A stretch of 36,982 nucleotides of DNA from Paenibacillus zanthoxyli JH29 (GCF_000520715.1 NZ_ASSD01000685.1:1-36982); one strand, 5' to 3'. Positions 16,337 to 24,337 are shown, counted from the first letter of the stretch. Translations and numbers: made by a program. Notes: generated by a model not told the origin, from the letters alone.

Positions 16337-17392
16337 ATGAAGCTGAGCGTAATCATTCCGGCGTACAATGTCGAGACGCATATCGGCTATACGCTTGAGT
16401 CGCTGGCAGAACAGACGAACAAGGAATTTGAGACGATTGTCGTTGATGACGGCTCCACTGACGGAACGGGACAGGCGGTTCAGGACTTTATTGACCGGGG
16501 AAGGCTGGCCAACTGCCGGCTGATCCGCACGAAGAATGGCGGCGTCAGCGCCGCCCGAAACCGGGGTGTAGAGGAAGCGCTTGGAGATTACGTTATGTTC
16601 CTGGACGGCGACGATCATGTGGACCCTGCTCTGGTGGAGTCTTTTGTCAAAGCTGCGGAAGACGGAGCTCCCGAGATTATTTGCTGGAAATGGCTGTTGG
16701 TCGATGAGAACGGGAAGCAGATCTTTGATTTTTACCGGGATATTCGCGGTCTTCCGGAGAAACTGCCGGGCACGGATGCGCTCCGGCGGATACTGGTAGA
16801 GAAGAATATGCGGATTTGGACGGCAAGCGCCGCTTACAGCAGAGCGATGCTGCAAGAAGGCGGCGTTACGTATGCAGCGGGTTGTATTAACGGGGAGGAT
16901 CAGGAGTACACGTTCAAAGCATTGGCGCTTGCGGCCAATGTTGTATTTATTGACAAAGTGCTGTCTTTCTATCTCCAGCGGAGCACGTCCATTTCAAGCG
17001 TCTATAATGTCAAAAAATTCGATTATGCGGATGCCTTCAAGCGGGCGGCAGAATATATGAAAGGGCGTCCGGAGCTGAAGGATGTCCGTGATACTTTGCT
17101 CACCCGTCATATGCTTGAGAACTATTTTTACAATCTGAAGACCTGCCTAGGAAGCCCCGGCAATGTTTCGATCCGTGCGCTGCTGCGGGATATCGACAAG
17201 CATTACCCCCGTTTGAACGAAGAGATGCGCCTTGTCATGAAGCGCCAAATGAAAGAGCACGGCAGAGTGAATGTGCAAATCCGCTCCTTTCTGATCGCGC
17301 CGGAGCTGTATTTGCTGCTGCTCGGATTCCGTCAGGCGGCTATACGGATAAAGGCGGGCCTTCGCTCCAAATTCCGCCATGCGGCGGCATAA
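16337..17392 (+). CDS. Family 2 glycosyltransferase
   Basis: A 351-residue GT-A enzyme, a distant paralogue of the first GT2 in the cluster. Visible are LSVIIPAYNVETHIGYTLES, VVDDGSTDGTG (donor-binding Asp pair), NGGVSAARNRGVEEA and the metal-binding DGDDHVDP (about residues 94-101). GEDQEYTFKALALA in the middle is the usual catalytic-base region. The ATG at 16337 follows GAGGAGGAG. The C-terminal 70 residues carry a hydrophobic patch (LIAPELYLLLLGF) and a basic tail, suggesting loose membrane attachment. It sits between the GT4 gene and the flippase gene. Donor and acceptor are unknown. Confidence 0.82.
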   Translation: MKLSVIIPAYNVETHIGYTLESLAEQTNKEFETIVVDDGSTDGTGQAVQDFIDRGRLANCRLIRTKNGGVSAARNRGVEEALGDYVMFLDGDDHVDPALVESFVKAAEDGAPEIICWKWLLVDENGKQIFDFYRDIRGLPEKLPGTDALRRILVEKNMRIWTASAAYSRAMLQEGGVTYAAGCINGEDQEYTFKALALAANVVFIDKVLSFYLQRSTSISSVYNVKKFDYADAFKRAAEYMKGRPELKDVRDTLLTRHMLENYFYNLKTCLGSPGNVSIRALLRDIDKHYPRLNEEMRLVMKRQMKEHGRVNVQIRSFLIAPELYLLLLGFRQAAIRIKAGLRSKFRHAAA

Positions 17393-17484
17393 CGGGAAAC
17401 CGCAGGCAGCCATTTTGTCGTAAGCGTAATTGTATGTTCCTGGGTTAACGCGGCAGCTTAAGAATCAGCAAGAGGAGGAACGGT

Positions 17485-19026
17485 ATGTTAGCCAAACGCA
17501 GTATTCTCAATATTTCCATCGGTTTACTCAGCCAACTGGTTACAATTGCACTCAGTTTCTTTATTCCCAGGCTGATTATGCTGAATTACGGTTCGGAAGC
17601 CAACGGACTGATCGCTTCCATTACGCAGATTATCGCCTATCTGTCTCTGCTGGAAGCTGGCGTAGGCGCTGCCTCGATTCAGGCCCTGTACCGTCCGATC
17701 GGGCAGAACGACCGTTCTAAGATCAATGACATTTTGGCTGCCACCTCCATTTATTACAAGAAGACAGGCCTCTATTATTTTGCCGCGGTTGTATTGATTG
17801 CCTGTGTTTATCCGTTTGTGATTGAATCCGGGTTTGACGCGCTTACGGTAATGGCGGTTGTGGCGCTCAGCGGGCTGGGCGGCGCGGTCAACTATTATTT
17901 TCAGGGGAAGTTCAGAGTGCTGCTCCTGGCCGAGGGAAAGAGCTATATTGAATCCTCGGTCGGTACGGTTGCCAATATCGTCAACAGTCTTGTCCGAATC
18001 CTGCTTCTGCTACAAGGCTTTAATATTATTGCAGTGCAAGCGGTTTATTTTATCGTCATTCTACTGCAAATTGTCGTATACCGGCTGTATATCCGTAAGT
18101 ATTACCATTGGATTGATCTGAACCGGAAGCCCGATTATGCGGCGATCAGCCAAAAGAACTCTGCGCTTATTCACGAGCTGTCCTACCTGATTTTTAAAAA
18201 TACGGACATTCTGGTGCTGACGGTCTTCACCAATTTGAAAGTCGTCAGTATCTACGTCATGTACAATATGGTGTTCAACATCGTGGACAATCTGGTGTTT
18301 ATGGTCAGCGGCAGCCTCAAATTCGCGCTTGGCCAAAACTATTTCGACAACAGAGCGAAGTTCATGAAGTTGTACAATATATACGAGACGTATTATATGG
18401 GTTTTATTTTCGCGGTAATCAATATGGTATATATTCTGATACTGCCATTTATGGGGCTATATACGGCCGGGGTTAAAGATATAAATTATATCGACTATCT
18501 GCTTCCGGTGCTGTTCGTCGCGGCCAAGCTGCTGATCAACGCCCGGACGCCGGTGGATAATGTAATCGAAATTGCTGGCCATTTCCGCAGCACCCAGGGA
18601 AGATCGATTCTGGAGTCGGCGATCAATCTCGTCTGTTCTATTGGATTTGTCCTGATGTTCGGCGTCTACGGCGTATTAATGGGCACGATTGTGGCACTCC
18701 TCTACCGCTCCACGGATATGATTATTTATGCCAACCGGAGGCTTCTGGAGCGCAGTCCCTGGATCACGCTGCGAAAGTGGGGGGCGAATATTGCACTGTT
18801 CGTCTTTATCAGTCTGATTATCGAGAGCGTCAATCTTCCTATCCATTCTTTCTTTTCCCTGATATTATGGGGGCTTGTGTTGTCAGCGCTGATCTTCCCG
18901 CTGTATTTTATGGTCAATTCCCTGTTTGAAAAGGATGGGTTTGCGATTCTGCCCGGACTTGCCAAGAAAGTTACTTCACGGTTCAAGTTAGGGAAGAAGC
19001 CGGCTGCGGAGGGGGGCTCTCAGTGA
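17485..19026 (+). CDS. Polysaccharide/lipid-linked oligosaccharide flippase (Wzx-like, MATE superfamily)
   Basis: A 513-residue integral membrane protein with about 12-14 hydrophobic segments, beginning ILNISIGLLSQLVTIALSFFIPRLIM, the usual opening of polysaccharide-exporter family proteins. It would move an undecaprenyl-linked oligosaccharide from the inner to the outer leaflet. The ATG at 17485 has AAGAGGAGG upstream and the C-terminus ends in a basic cytoplasmic tail. It is the last gene of the cluster, after the three glycosyltransferases, and a hairpin terminator follows. No polymerase (Wzy) or priming phosphoglycosyltransferase is present, so the unit may be exported as a short glycan, or the missing steps are encoded elsewhere. 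Confidence 0.82.
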   Translation: MLAKRSILNISIGLLSQLVTIALSFFIPRLIMLNYGSEANGLIASITQIIAYLSLLEAGVGAASIQALYRPIGQNDRSKINDILAATSIYYKKTGLYYFAAVVLIACVYPFVIESGFDALTVMAVVALSGLGGAVNYYFQGKFRVLLLAEGKSYIESSVGTVANIVNSLVRILLLLQGFNIIAVQAVYFIVILLQIVVYRLYIRKYYHWIDLNRKPDYAAISQKNSALIHELSYLIFKNTDILVLTVFTNLKVVSIYVMYNMVFNIVDNLVFMVSGSLKFALGQNYFDNRAKFMKLYNIYETYYMGFIFAVINMVYILILPFMGLYTAGVKDINYIDYLLPVLFVAAKLLINARTPVDNVIEIAGHFRSTQGRSILESAINLVCSIGFVLMFGVYGVLMGTIVALLYRSTDMIIYANRRLLERSPWITLRKWGANIALFVFISLIIESVNLPIHSFFSLILWGLVLSALIFPLYFMVNSLFEKDGFAILPGLAKKVTSRFKLGKKPAAEGGSQ

Positions 19027-19124
19027 GCGCGGAAGGCCGGACTCATCAAGCTGGCAGGGGAGCCGAGGAAGCTCAAACCAGGTGAACTGCAGGCGGCGAA
19101 TTCAGATGCTGCAAAAAGAACAGA

Positions 19125-19161
19125 AAGAAGCGCTGAGCCTTGCGGCTGTGGCGCTTCTTTT
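19125..19161. terminator. Bidirectional terminator between flippase and sigma factor genes
   Basis: AGAAGCGC (19126-19133) pairs with GCGCTTCT (19151-19158), with inner AGCC/GGCT. TTTT follows on the plus strand and a T-rich run follows on the minus strand. It serves two convergent genes. Confidence 0.75.
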
Positions 19162-19193
19162 GCTGATGTTCGGGGCTATTTTAGTATAGTGCG

Positions 19194-19916
19194 CTAGGCC
19201 GCCATGCGCATTTCGAAATTTAGCGGACCTGCGTTCATGCTGTAAGGTTGAACGCTCTCCATCCGGGGACTGACAGCAATAACAGTGCCTTGCTTCGTAT
19301 CGCCCTGCTGTGTGAGTTCAATAAGCTCTGCGATTTGACCCTGCTTGTATGCGGCCGCCATCTGCTCCAGGAAGTCGCGGTAGCTCCGTTCCAGCGGAAG
19401 CGTCGGACCGTCCGCTGACAATTCCTTTCTGACGGCGGGGATAGCCAGCCGCGCCCGGTGCAGCGCCGCTTTGACGGCGCCTTCTGTGGTGTCCAGCAGC
19501 TCCGCCGTTTCCGCTGCGGTGTACTCCAGCACATCTCTCATAAGGAATACACTCCGCTGCAGGGGAGACAGGTGCTTCATCAATGCCTGAAAGGCCATTT
19601 CAGCCGCAAACTCCCCATTCTCCTGTTCCATATATTTTGCTTCGTTAGATAGCTCAAATATCCGCTGAAGCAAGGCTTTTCTCCGCCCGGCATCGATCCA
19701 TGCATTTTTGGCGATCCGCAGCAGGAATGCTTCCGGATTATTGTGCCCGGCTTTTAAAGGCTCCCATGCTTTCAGCCATGTATCCTGCGCCAGATCTTCA
19801 GCATCCCAGCTTGATCCGGTTAATGACAGGCAGTACCGCTTCAGAACAGCCTGCAGGTGAACAATACCCTCCTGATCCGGAAGGGTTCCGGTATTTGTGC
19901 TTTTTGACGCAGCCAT
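19194..19916 (-). CDS. ECF-like sigma-70 family factor with C-terminal extension
   Basis: A 240-residue RNA polymerase sigma factor. Region 2 is clear (RYCLSLTGSSWDAEDLAQDTWLKAWE, about 27-52, with core-binding DAEDLAQDTW), as is region 4 (LSPLQRSVFLMRDVLEYT, AAETAELLDTTEGAVKAALHRARL, about 125-168). Beyond region 4 lie about 70 more residues (ELSADGPTLPLERSY ... AYKQGQIAELIELTQQGD ...), which standard ECF factors of about 170-190 residues lack. The segment resembles the start of a SnoaL-like extension as in ECF41/56-type factors. The ATG at 19916 has GAGGAGG upstream; a start 33 bases earlier lacks one. No anti-sigma gene is adjacent, so the extension may do the regulating (inference). It is divergent from clpP. 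Confidence 0.8.
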   Translation of the reverse strand: MAASKSTNTGTLPDQEGIVHLQAVLKRYCLSLTGSSWDAEDLAQDTWLKAWEPLKAGHNNPEAFLLRIAKNAWIDAGRRKALLQRIFELSNEAKYMEQENGEFAAEMAFQALMKHLSPLQRSVFLMRDVLEYTAAETAELLDTTEGAVKAALHRARLAIPAVRKELSADGPTLPLERSYRDFLEQMAAAYKQGQIAELIELTQQGDTKQGTVIAVSPRMESVQPYSMNAGPLNFEMRMAA

Positions 19917-20131
19917 AGGACCGCCTCCTCGTAAAGTTAAGTCAGTCACTCTTTCTTCCTAGTGTAAACGAATAACGGAGCTTAAACGATACGCGGCGCA
20001 CAAATATTTTTTTTGTCCGAAGGGGTGGGCGTGTGGATGGGATGCTTTCTTGGCTGCCAGCGTATCTTTTTGGAGCCTCCAAACGTTTGCGGGTTAGATA
20101 AGACCCACTAAATATATGGAGGTAACGGAAA

Positions 20132-20713
20132 ATGAGCTATATTCCTTATGTACTGGAGCAGACGAGCCGAGGGGAGCGGTCATACGATATTTATTCGAGG
20201 CTGCTGAAAGACCGGATTGTATTTGTAGGTGCGGCAATTGACGACCAGTTGGCTAATAGCGTCATCGCCCAACTGCTGTTCCTGGCGGCGGAGGACCCGG
20301 AGAAGGATATTCATATGTATATCAACAGTCCGGGAGGCTCCACTTCCGCCGGCTTTGGGATTTATGATACGATGCAATTGATTAAGCCGCAGGTGAATAC
20401 GATCTGTACGGGCTTCGCGGCTTCGTTCGGCGCTTTTCTGCTGCTGTCGGGAACCAAGGGAAAGCGCTGCTCGCTGCCTAACGGCGAGATCATGATCCAT
20501 CAACCGCACGGCGGCGCTCAGGGGCAGGCCAGCGATATTGCCATTACCGCCAAGCGGATTTTGCAGACAAGGGAGAAGCTCGTTCGCATCACCTCGGAGC
20601 GCACCGGCCAGCCGGAAGCCAAGGTCGAGAAGGATATGGACCGGGATTACTTCATGTCCGCAGAAGAAGCGCTGGAGTACGGTATTATCGACACCATCAT
20701 TACCCATTTATGA
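20132..20713 (+). CDS. clpP: ATP-dependent Clp protease proteolytic subunit (ClpP paralogue)
   Basis: A 193-residue serine peptidase subunit that would form the 14-mer proteolytic chamber used with Clp ATPases. The catalytic triad is intact: Ser98 (GFAASFGAF), His123 (MIHQP) and Asp172 (MDRDYF). [18 protein letters not shown] and the N-terminal [19 protein letters not shown] are canonical. It differs from housekeeping ClpP at several usually constant sites ([11 protein letters not shown] rather than GMAASMG; PHGG rather than [12 protein letters not shown]), which suggests a second copy rather than the main one. The ATG at 20132 has TGGAGG upstream. No CtsR-type heptad repeat is seen in front, unlike main clpP genes. 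A small gene follows 20 bases downstream. Confidence 0.9.
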   Translation: MSYIPYVLEQTSRGERSYDIYSRLLKDRIVFVGAAIDDQLANSVIAQLLFLAAEDPEKDIHMYINSPGGSTSAGFGIYDTMQLIKPQVNTICTGFAASFGAFLLLSGTKGKRCSLPNGEIMIHQPHGGAQGQASDIAITAKRILQTREKLVRITSERTGQPEAKVEKDMDRDYFMSAEEALEYGIIDTIITHL

Positions 20714-20733
20714 GGACAAAGGAGGAGTACAAC

Positions 20734-20940
20734 ATGTTATCTGCATTGCAGGGCGAAAAAGTAACGATCTATTTTCTGGACGGTTCTTGTCTTAGCGATG
20801 GCGTATTGGAGAAGGCGGACGAGAAATTCATCAGGTATAAGACCGAATATCAGATACACTATGTTCCGGTATCATCCGTCCGTTCGGTGGCCTTGGAAAC
20901 GAAGGAACGCCAGCGTCCGCGTATGGGCTTCGGGCAGTAA
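20734..20940 (+). CDS. Small conserved-looking protein, possible Sm-like beta-barrel
   Basis: A 68-residue protein starting at the ATG at 20734, which has AAAGGAGG 8 bases upstream, better than an in-frame ATG at 20710 overlapping the clpP stop. The core is a predicted run of beta strands (LQGEKVTIYFLDG, LSDGVLEKADEKFIRYKT, YQIHYVPVSSVRSVAL) with the strand-turn-strand rhythm of Sm/LSm or Hfq-type folds, and a basic, Arg-rich C-tail. I do not recognise a named family. The 20-base gap to clpP means the two are very likely co-expressed, so it could be an adaptor, regulator or RNA-binding partner of this ClpP, but nothing in the sequence proves that. A strong hairpin follows. Confidence 0.65.
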   Translation: MLSALQGEKVTIYFLDGSCLSDGVLEKADEKFIRYKTEYQIHYVPVSSVRSVALETKERQRPRMGFGQ

Positions 20941-20970
20941 GGGCCCGGCTTCGTTCCATCAATCATGTCA

Positions 20971-21014
20971 AAAAGGCCCCTTCCACTTGGCTGCGAGGGG
21001 AAGGGGCCATCTTT
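20971..21014 (+). terminator. Strong hairpin after clpP and the small gene
   Basis: GGCCCCTTCC (20975-20984) pairs perfectly with GGAAGGGGCC (20999-21008). The following ATCTTT is a weak T tail, while the minus strand reads TTTT after it, so it may act in both directions. Confidence 0.7.
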
Positions 21015-21194
21015 CGATTAACGAAGGCGGCAAATCCTATGTAAAAAGATGGAGTAACGGCTGCAGCCAGAGCGACATTTGATTCAGCCGTATGATCCGA
21101 TCTTTAATGAGCGCGGGCGGAATGGGGCAAAAACCTGAAATGGTACATCCTTTTGTCCAATTGAGGAAGTCACGGGGGAACATGCCTGCAAACG

Positions 21195-21302
21195 TGCAGT
21201 TTTTGGGCCTGTCCTACTTCAAATTCAGTCCGCATAACCGTAAATTCCTGCACAATCGTAGGATTTTCCTTCTAACCGACGCTCTCGATGGAAAAAACTG
21301 CA
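21195..21302. repeat. 108-bp element bounded by inverted TGCAGTTTTT / AAAAACTGCA
   Basis: Perfect 10-base inverted arms lie at 21195-21204 and 21293-21302 around an about 88-base AT-leaning core with no gene. The shape resembles a small non-autonomous interspersed repeat (REP/MITE-like), but only one copy is in the window and no target-site duplication is evident. Confidence 0.4.
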
Positions 21303-21322
21303 TTTTAGATGTTTTGCCAGCG

Positions 21323-21388
21323 GGACGGATGGCCCCCAACCCGATGCACATGACCGGACGGATGGTCCCCACCCCGATGCACATGGCC
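21323..21388. repeat. Tandem duplication of a 33-bp unit
   Basis: Two adjacent 33-base copies (21323-21355 and 21356-21388) both begin GGACGGATGG and end CCGATGCACATG plus three bases. They differ at three positions. As 33 is a multiple of three, the repeat stays open in the plus-strand frame, which probably explains the spurious long open frame across this region. Confidence 0.85.
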
Positions 21389-21447
21389 AGACGCGCAAGT
21401 TTGAATATGGAACTGTATTTCCTGTGCAGATATCTGTATAAACAATC

Positions 21448-21461
21448 TGTAAGCGTTTCCC
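21448..21461 (+). promoter_or_regulatory. cre-like site
   Basis: TGTAAGCGTTTCCC resembles the catabolite-response element and shares the flanking context with the one at 5611 (both are soon followed by CCTGG). It lies about 260 bases before the next promoter, far for direct repression of the polyamine genes, so its target is unclear. Confidence 0.35.
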
Positions 21462-21709
21462 CTGGCGGCATATACACGCGGCTGTGATCTTGGATTTCAC
21501 TATGATACAATAGTTAAATTGCTTCGTTTGTATGGCGGTCCGGTCAATGGGCCGTTTATTTCTGTGTAAAAAGGGTATAGCTAACTGTAAGCATCTGCCG
21601 ATTTTATCGTTTTAAAGCGGTGAAAAACGGAGGATTTTTATGCATTTTTGAGGATTTTCAAGCATTATTATTATTTATGTAAATTCTTCACGGTATTCGT
21701 CGATTTTTA

Positions 21710-21738
21710 TTGATTATTTACAGTAGGTTATGTATAAT
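21710..21738 (+). promoter_or_regulatory. Sigma-A-type promoter of the carboxyspermidine operon
   Basis: TTGATT (21710-21715), a 17-base spacer and TATAAT (21733-21738). Transcription would start near 21745, leaving a leader of about 100 bases. The leader contains the perfect hairpin CGCTT-TCG-AAGCG before the ribosome binding site. Confidence 0.7.
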
Positions 21739-21842
21739 CAGCGTTGTTGATTTTTCATAATCACGCGCTTTCGAAGCGAGTTTTGCTGATGCTTATTCTA
21801 AGGAAGCTGTTTCACCACAAAACTTTGAGGAGGTCATTCATT

Positions 21843-23042
21843 TTGGGAAAAGCGTTAATTATCGGCGCTGGCGGCGTCGCAAGCGTTGTTGTTCATAAAT
21901 GCTGCCAGAACCCGGATGTTTTTGAGGAGATCTGTATTGCGAGCAGAACAGTCGAGAAATGTGAAGCTTTGAAAAATAAATTGGACGGAGGCCGCACGAA
22001 AATTCAGACGGCCCAGGTTGACGCAGACAATACCGACGAGGTTATCCAGCTCATCAAAAGCTTTGGTCCGGACGTCGTTATTAACGTTGCGCTTCCTTAT
22101 CAGGATCTGACCATTATGGATGCCTGCCTTGCAACGGGCGTGCATTATCTGGACACCGCGAACTACGAGCCGCCGGAAACGGCGAAATTCGAATACAGCT
22201 GGCAGTGGGCGTACAAGAAGAAGTTTGAAGAAGCCGGTATTATGGCTGTGCTAGGCTGCGGCTTTGACCCGGGTGTAACCGGCGTATTTTCGGCCTATGC
22301 GCTTAAGCACTATTTTGACGAAATTCACACGATCGATATTGTTGACGCCAACGCGGGGGATCACGGCTATCCTTTCGCGACCAACTTCAACCCGGAGATC
22401 AATATCCGCGAAATCACCGCCAACGGACGCTACTATGAGAACGGCGAATGGATCGAAACGCCGCCGCTTTCCGAGAAGAAGGTATACGACCTGCCGGAAA
22501 TCGGACCGAAGGACATCTACTTGCTGTATCATGAAGAGCTGGAATCCCTGGCCAAAAATATTACGGGAATCAAGAAAATCCGCTTTTGGATGACCTTCTC
22601 TCAAAACTACCTGACGCATCTGAAGGTGCTTGAGAACGTCGGCATGACTTCCATCGAGCCGATCGTGTTCGAAGGCAAGGAGATCATTCCGCTTCAGTTC
22701 CTGAAGGCGGTTCTGCCGGACCCGGCATCGCTCGGACCGAGAACGAAGGGCAAGACGAACATCGGCATCATCGCCCAAGGCACCAAAGACGGCCAGCCGA
22801 AGAATTACTATGTCTACAACGTGTGCGACCATCAGGAGTGTTACCGTGAAGTCGGCTCTCAGGCCATTTCCTACACGACGGGCGTACCGGCCATGATCGG
22901 CGCTATGCTGATGATCAAGGGCACTTGGATGAAACCGGGCGTATATAACGTGGAAGAGCTTGACCCGGACCCGTTCATGGAGCTGCTGAATACTAAAGGA
23001 CTGCCGTGGCAGGAAGATTTCTCGCCGACGCTGCTGGATTAG
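21843..23042 (+). CDS. Carboxynorspermidine/carboxyspermidine dehydrogenase (saccharopine dehydrogenase-like)
   Basis: A 399-residue NADPH-dependent enzyme that condenses a diamine with aspartate semialdehyde and reduces the Schiff base, giving carboxyspermidine (from putrescine) or carboxynorspermidine. The N-terminal Rossmann motif is ALIIGAGGVASVVVHKC, followed by ASRTVEKCEAL and VVINVALPYQDLTIMDACL. The middle and C-terminal parts (CGFDPGVTGVFSAYALKH, YTTGVPAMIGAMLM) match CANSDH rather than lysine-pathway enzymes. The start is TTG at 21843 with GAGGAGGT 7 bases upstream; an in-frame ATG at 21744 would lie at the promoter start site. The decarboxylase gene follows after 9 bases, confirming the pathway. 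Confidence 0.88.
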   Translation: MGKALIIGAGGVASVVVHKCCQNPDVFEEICIASRTVEKCEALKNKLDGGRTKIQTAQVDADNTDEVIQLIKSFGPDVVINVALPYQDLTIMDACLATGVHYLDTANYEPPETAKFEYSWQWAYKKKFEEAGIMAVLGCGFDPGVTGVFSAYALKHYFDEIHTIDIVDANAGDHGYPFATNFNPEINIREITANGRYYENGEWIETPPLSEKKVYDLPEIGPKDIYLLYHEELESLAKNITGIKKIRFWMTFSQNYLTHLKVLENVGMTSIEPIVFEGKEIIPLQFLKAVLPDPASLGPRTKGKTNIGIIAQGTKDGQPKNYYVYNVCDHQECYREVGSQAISYTTGVPAMIGAMLMIKGTWMKPGVYNVEELDPDPFMELLNTKGLPWQEDFSPTLLD

Positions 23043-23051
23043 GAAGAACCG

Positions 23052-24191
23052 ATGAAACAGATTGATTACAGCGCGGTTCCTTCACCAAGTTATGTTGTAG
23101 ACGAAAGACTTCTTGTCAAAAATCTTGAGCTGCTGAACTCCGTTCAGGAGCGTACGGGCGCGCATATCCTGCTGGCCCAAAAAGGCTTTTCCATGCACGC
23201 TCTCTACCCGCTCGTAGGGAAATATCTGAAAGGCGTCACATCCAGTTCCTTATTCGAAGCCCGTCTCGGCTATGAGAAAATGGGCAAAGAAGTTCACGCC
23301 TACGCTCCGGCGTATGTGGACTCGGAATTCGACGAGCTGATGAAGTACAGCGATCATCTTGTTTTTAACTCCTTCGACCAGTGGAGACGGTACAAGGATA
23401 AGGTGCAAAGCGCTCCGAAGCACATCAGCTGCGGCATCCGCGTGAATCCTGAATATTCCGAAATCGAGATTCCGCTGTATGATCCTTGCTATAACAACTC
23501 CCGGTTGGGTGTGACACTGGATAACTTCCGTGCTGACGAGTTGGACGGTATCGAGGGCCTGCATTTCCATACAATGTGCGAGCAGAACTCCGATACGCTG
23601 GAGCGGACGATTAAGGTCGTGGATGAGAAATTCGGGCCTTATTTGAAAAATATGAAGTGGCTCAACTTCGGCGGGGGGCATCATATTACGCGCCCGGATT
23701 ACGATGTGGAGACGCTCATTCGCTGCATTCTGTATATGAAGGAAAAATACAACGTCCAGATCTACTTGGAGCCGGGTGAAGCGATCGCCCTGAATACCGG
23801 GTACCTGGTGGCAACGGTACTGGACGTGGTCAAGAACGGCATGGAAATCGCCATTCTCGATACCTCGGCGGAATGCCATATGCCCGATGTGCTGGCCATG
23901 CCTTACCGGCCGAACATCATAGGTGCGGGGCAGCCGGGCGAGTATGAGCATACGTACCGTCTTGGCGGACTGACCTGTCTCGCTGGCGACATTATCGGCG
24001 ATTACTCGTTCAAGCAGCCGCTGAAGGCCGGTGACCGTCTCGTATTCCTCGACATGGCACATTACACGATGGTCAAGAACCATATGTTCAACGGCGTCAA
24101 CCTGCCGTCCATTGTGTCCTACAACGAAGAAGAAGGCATTAAGGTGATCCGGACCTTCGGCTATGAGGATTACAGCGGCCGGTTGTCGTAA
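23052..24191 (+). CDS. nspC: Carboxynorspermidine/carboxyspermidine decarboxylase
   Basis: A 379-residue pyridoxal-phosphate enzyme of the alanine-racemase fold (fold III) that decarboxylates carboxyspermidine to spermidine, the last step of the aspartate-semialdehyde route. PLP Lys44 is seen in LLAQKGFSM. The series LHFHTMCEQ, LNFGGGHHITRPDYD, YLEPGEA and ILDTSAECHMPDVLAMPYRP is characteristic of CANSDC. The ATG at 23052 has TAGGAAG upstream. It is cotranscribed with the dehydrogenase and followed by a good terminator at 24223. Together the pair would supply spermidine without S-adenosylmethionine decarboxylase, as known in Vibrio, Campylobacter and some Firmicutes. Confidence 0.9.
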   Translation: MKQIDYSAVPSPSYVVDERLLVKNLELLNSVQERTGAHILLAQKGFSMHALYPLVGKYLKGVTSSSLFEARLGYEKMGKEVHAYAPAYVDSEFDELMKYSDHLVFNSFDQWRRYKDKVQSAPKHISCGIRVNPEYSEIEIPLYDPCYNNSRLGVTLDNFRADELDGIEGLHFHTMCEQNSDTLERTIKVVDEKFGPYLKNMKWLNFGGGHHITRPDYDVETLIRCILYMKEKYNVQIYLEPGEAIALNTGYLVATVLDVVKNGMEIAILDTSAECHMPDVLAMPYRPNIIGAGQPGEYEHTYRLGGLTCLAGDIIGDYSFKQPLKAGDRLVFLDMAHYTMVKNHMFNGVNLPSIVSYNEEEGIKVIRTFGYEDYSGRLS

Positions 24192-24222
24192 GTCTAAGGT
24201 AAACTTAATATTGAACTCACGG

Positions 24223-24251
24223 AAAAAGGCAGCCTGGCGGCTGTCTTTTTT
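24223..24251 (+). terminator. Terminator of the carboxyspermidine operon
   Basis: AAAAAGGCAGCC (24223-24234) pairs with GGCTGTCTTTTTT (24239-24251) around a 4-base loop, ending in six T. It lies 31 bases after the nspC stop. Confidence 0.88.
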
Positions 24252-24267
24252 CATGTGATATAGAAGC

Positions 24268-24296
24268 TTGAAATACGAACATTTGTTTGGTATAAT
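24268..24296 (+). promoter_or_regulatory. Sigma-A-type promoter of the RidA-family gene
   Basis: TTGAAA (24268-24273), a spacer of exactly 17 bases and a perfect TATAAT (24291-24296), 42 bases before the start codon. Confidence 0.75.
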
Positions 24297-24337
24297 GGCT
24301 GTAAGTAACTATTTTCCACCGGAAAGGGATGTTTTGG

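Noticed and set aside
21092..21487. 131-residue plus-strand open frame
   Set aside because: It spans the inverted-repeat element and the 33-bp tandem duplication, has no good ribosome site and no recognisable domain; the repeated PMHM segments come from the DNA repeat.
21840..21860. Longer form of the carboxyspermidine dehydrogenase starting at 21744
   Set aside because: That ATG lies at the predicted transcription start and would add a 33-residue basic tail before the Rossmann fold; the TTG at 21843 has a perfect ribosome site.
23250..24254. 334-residue minus-strand open frame antisense to nspC
   Set aside because: The plus-strand frame is an unmistakable CANSDC; the reverse frame is its mirror and reads through the terminator.
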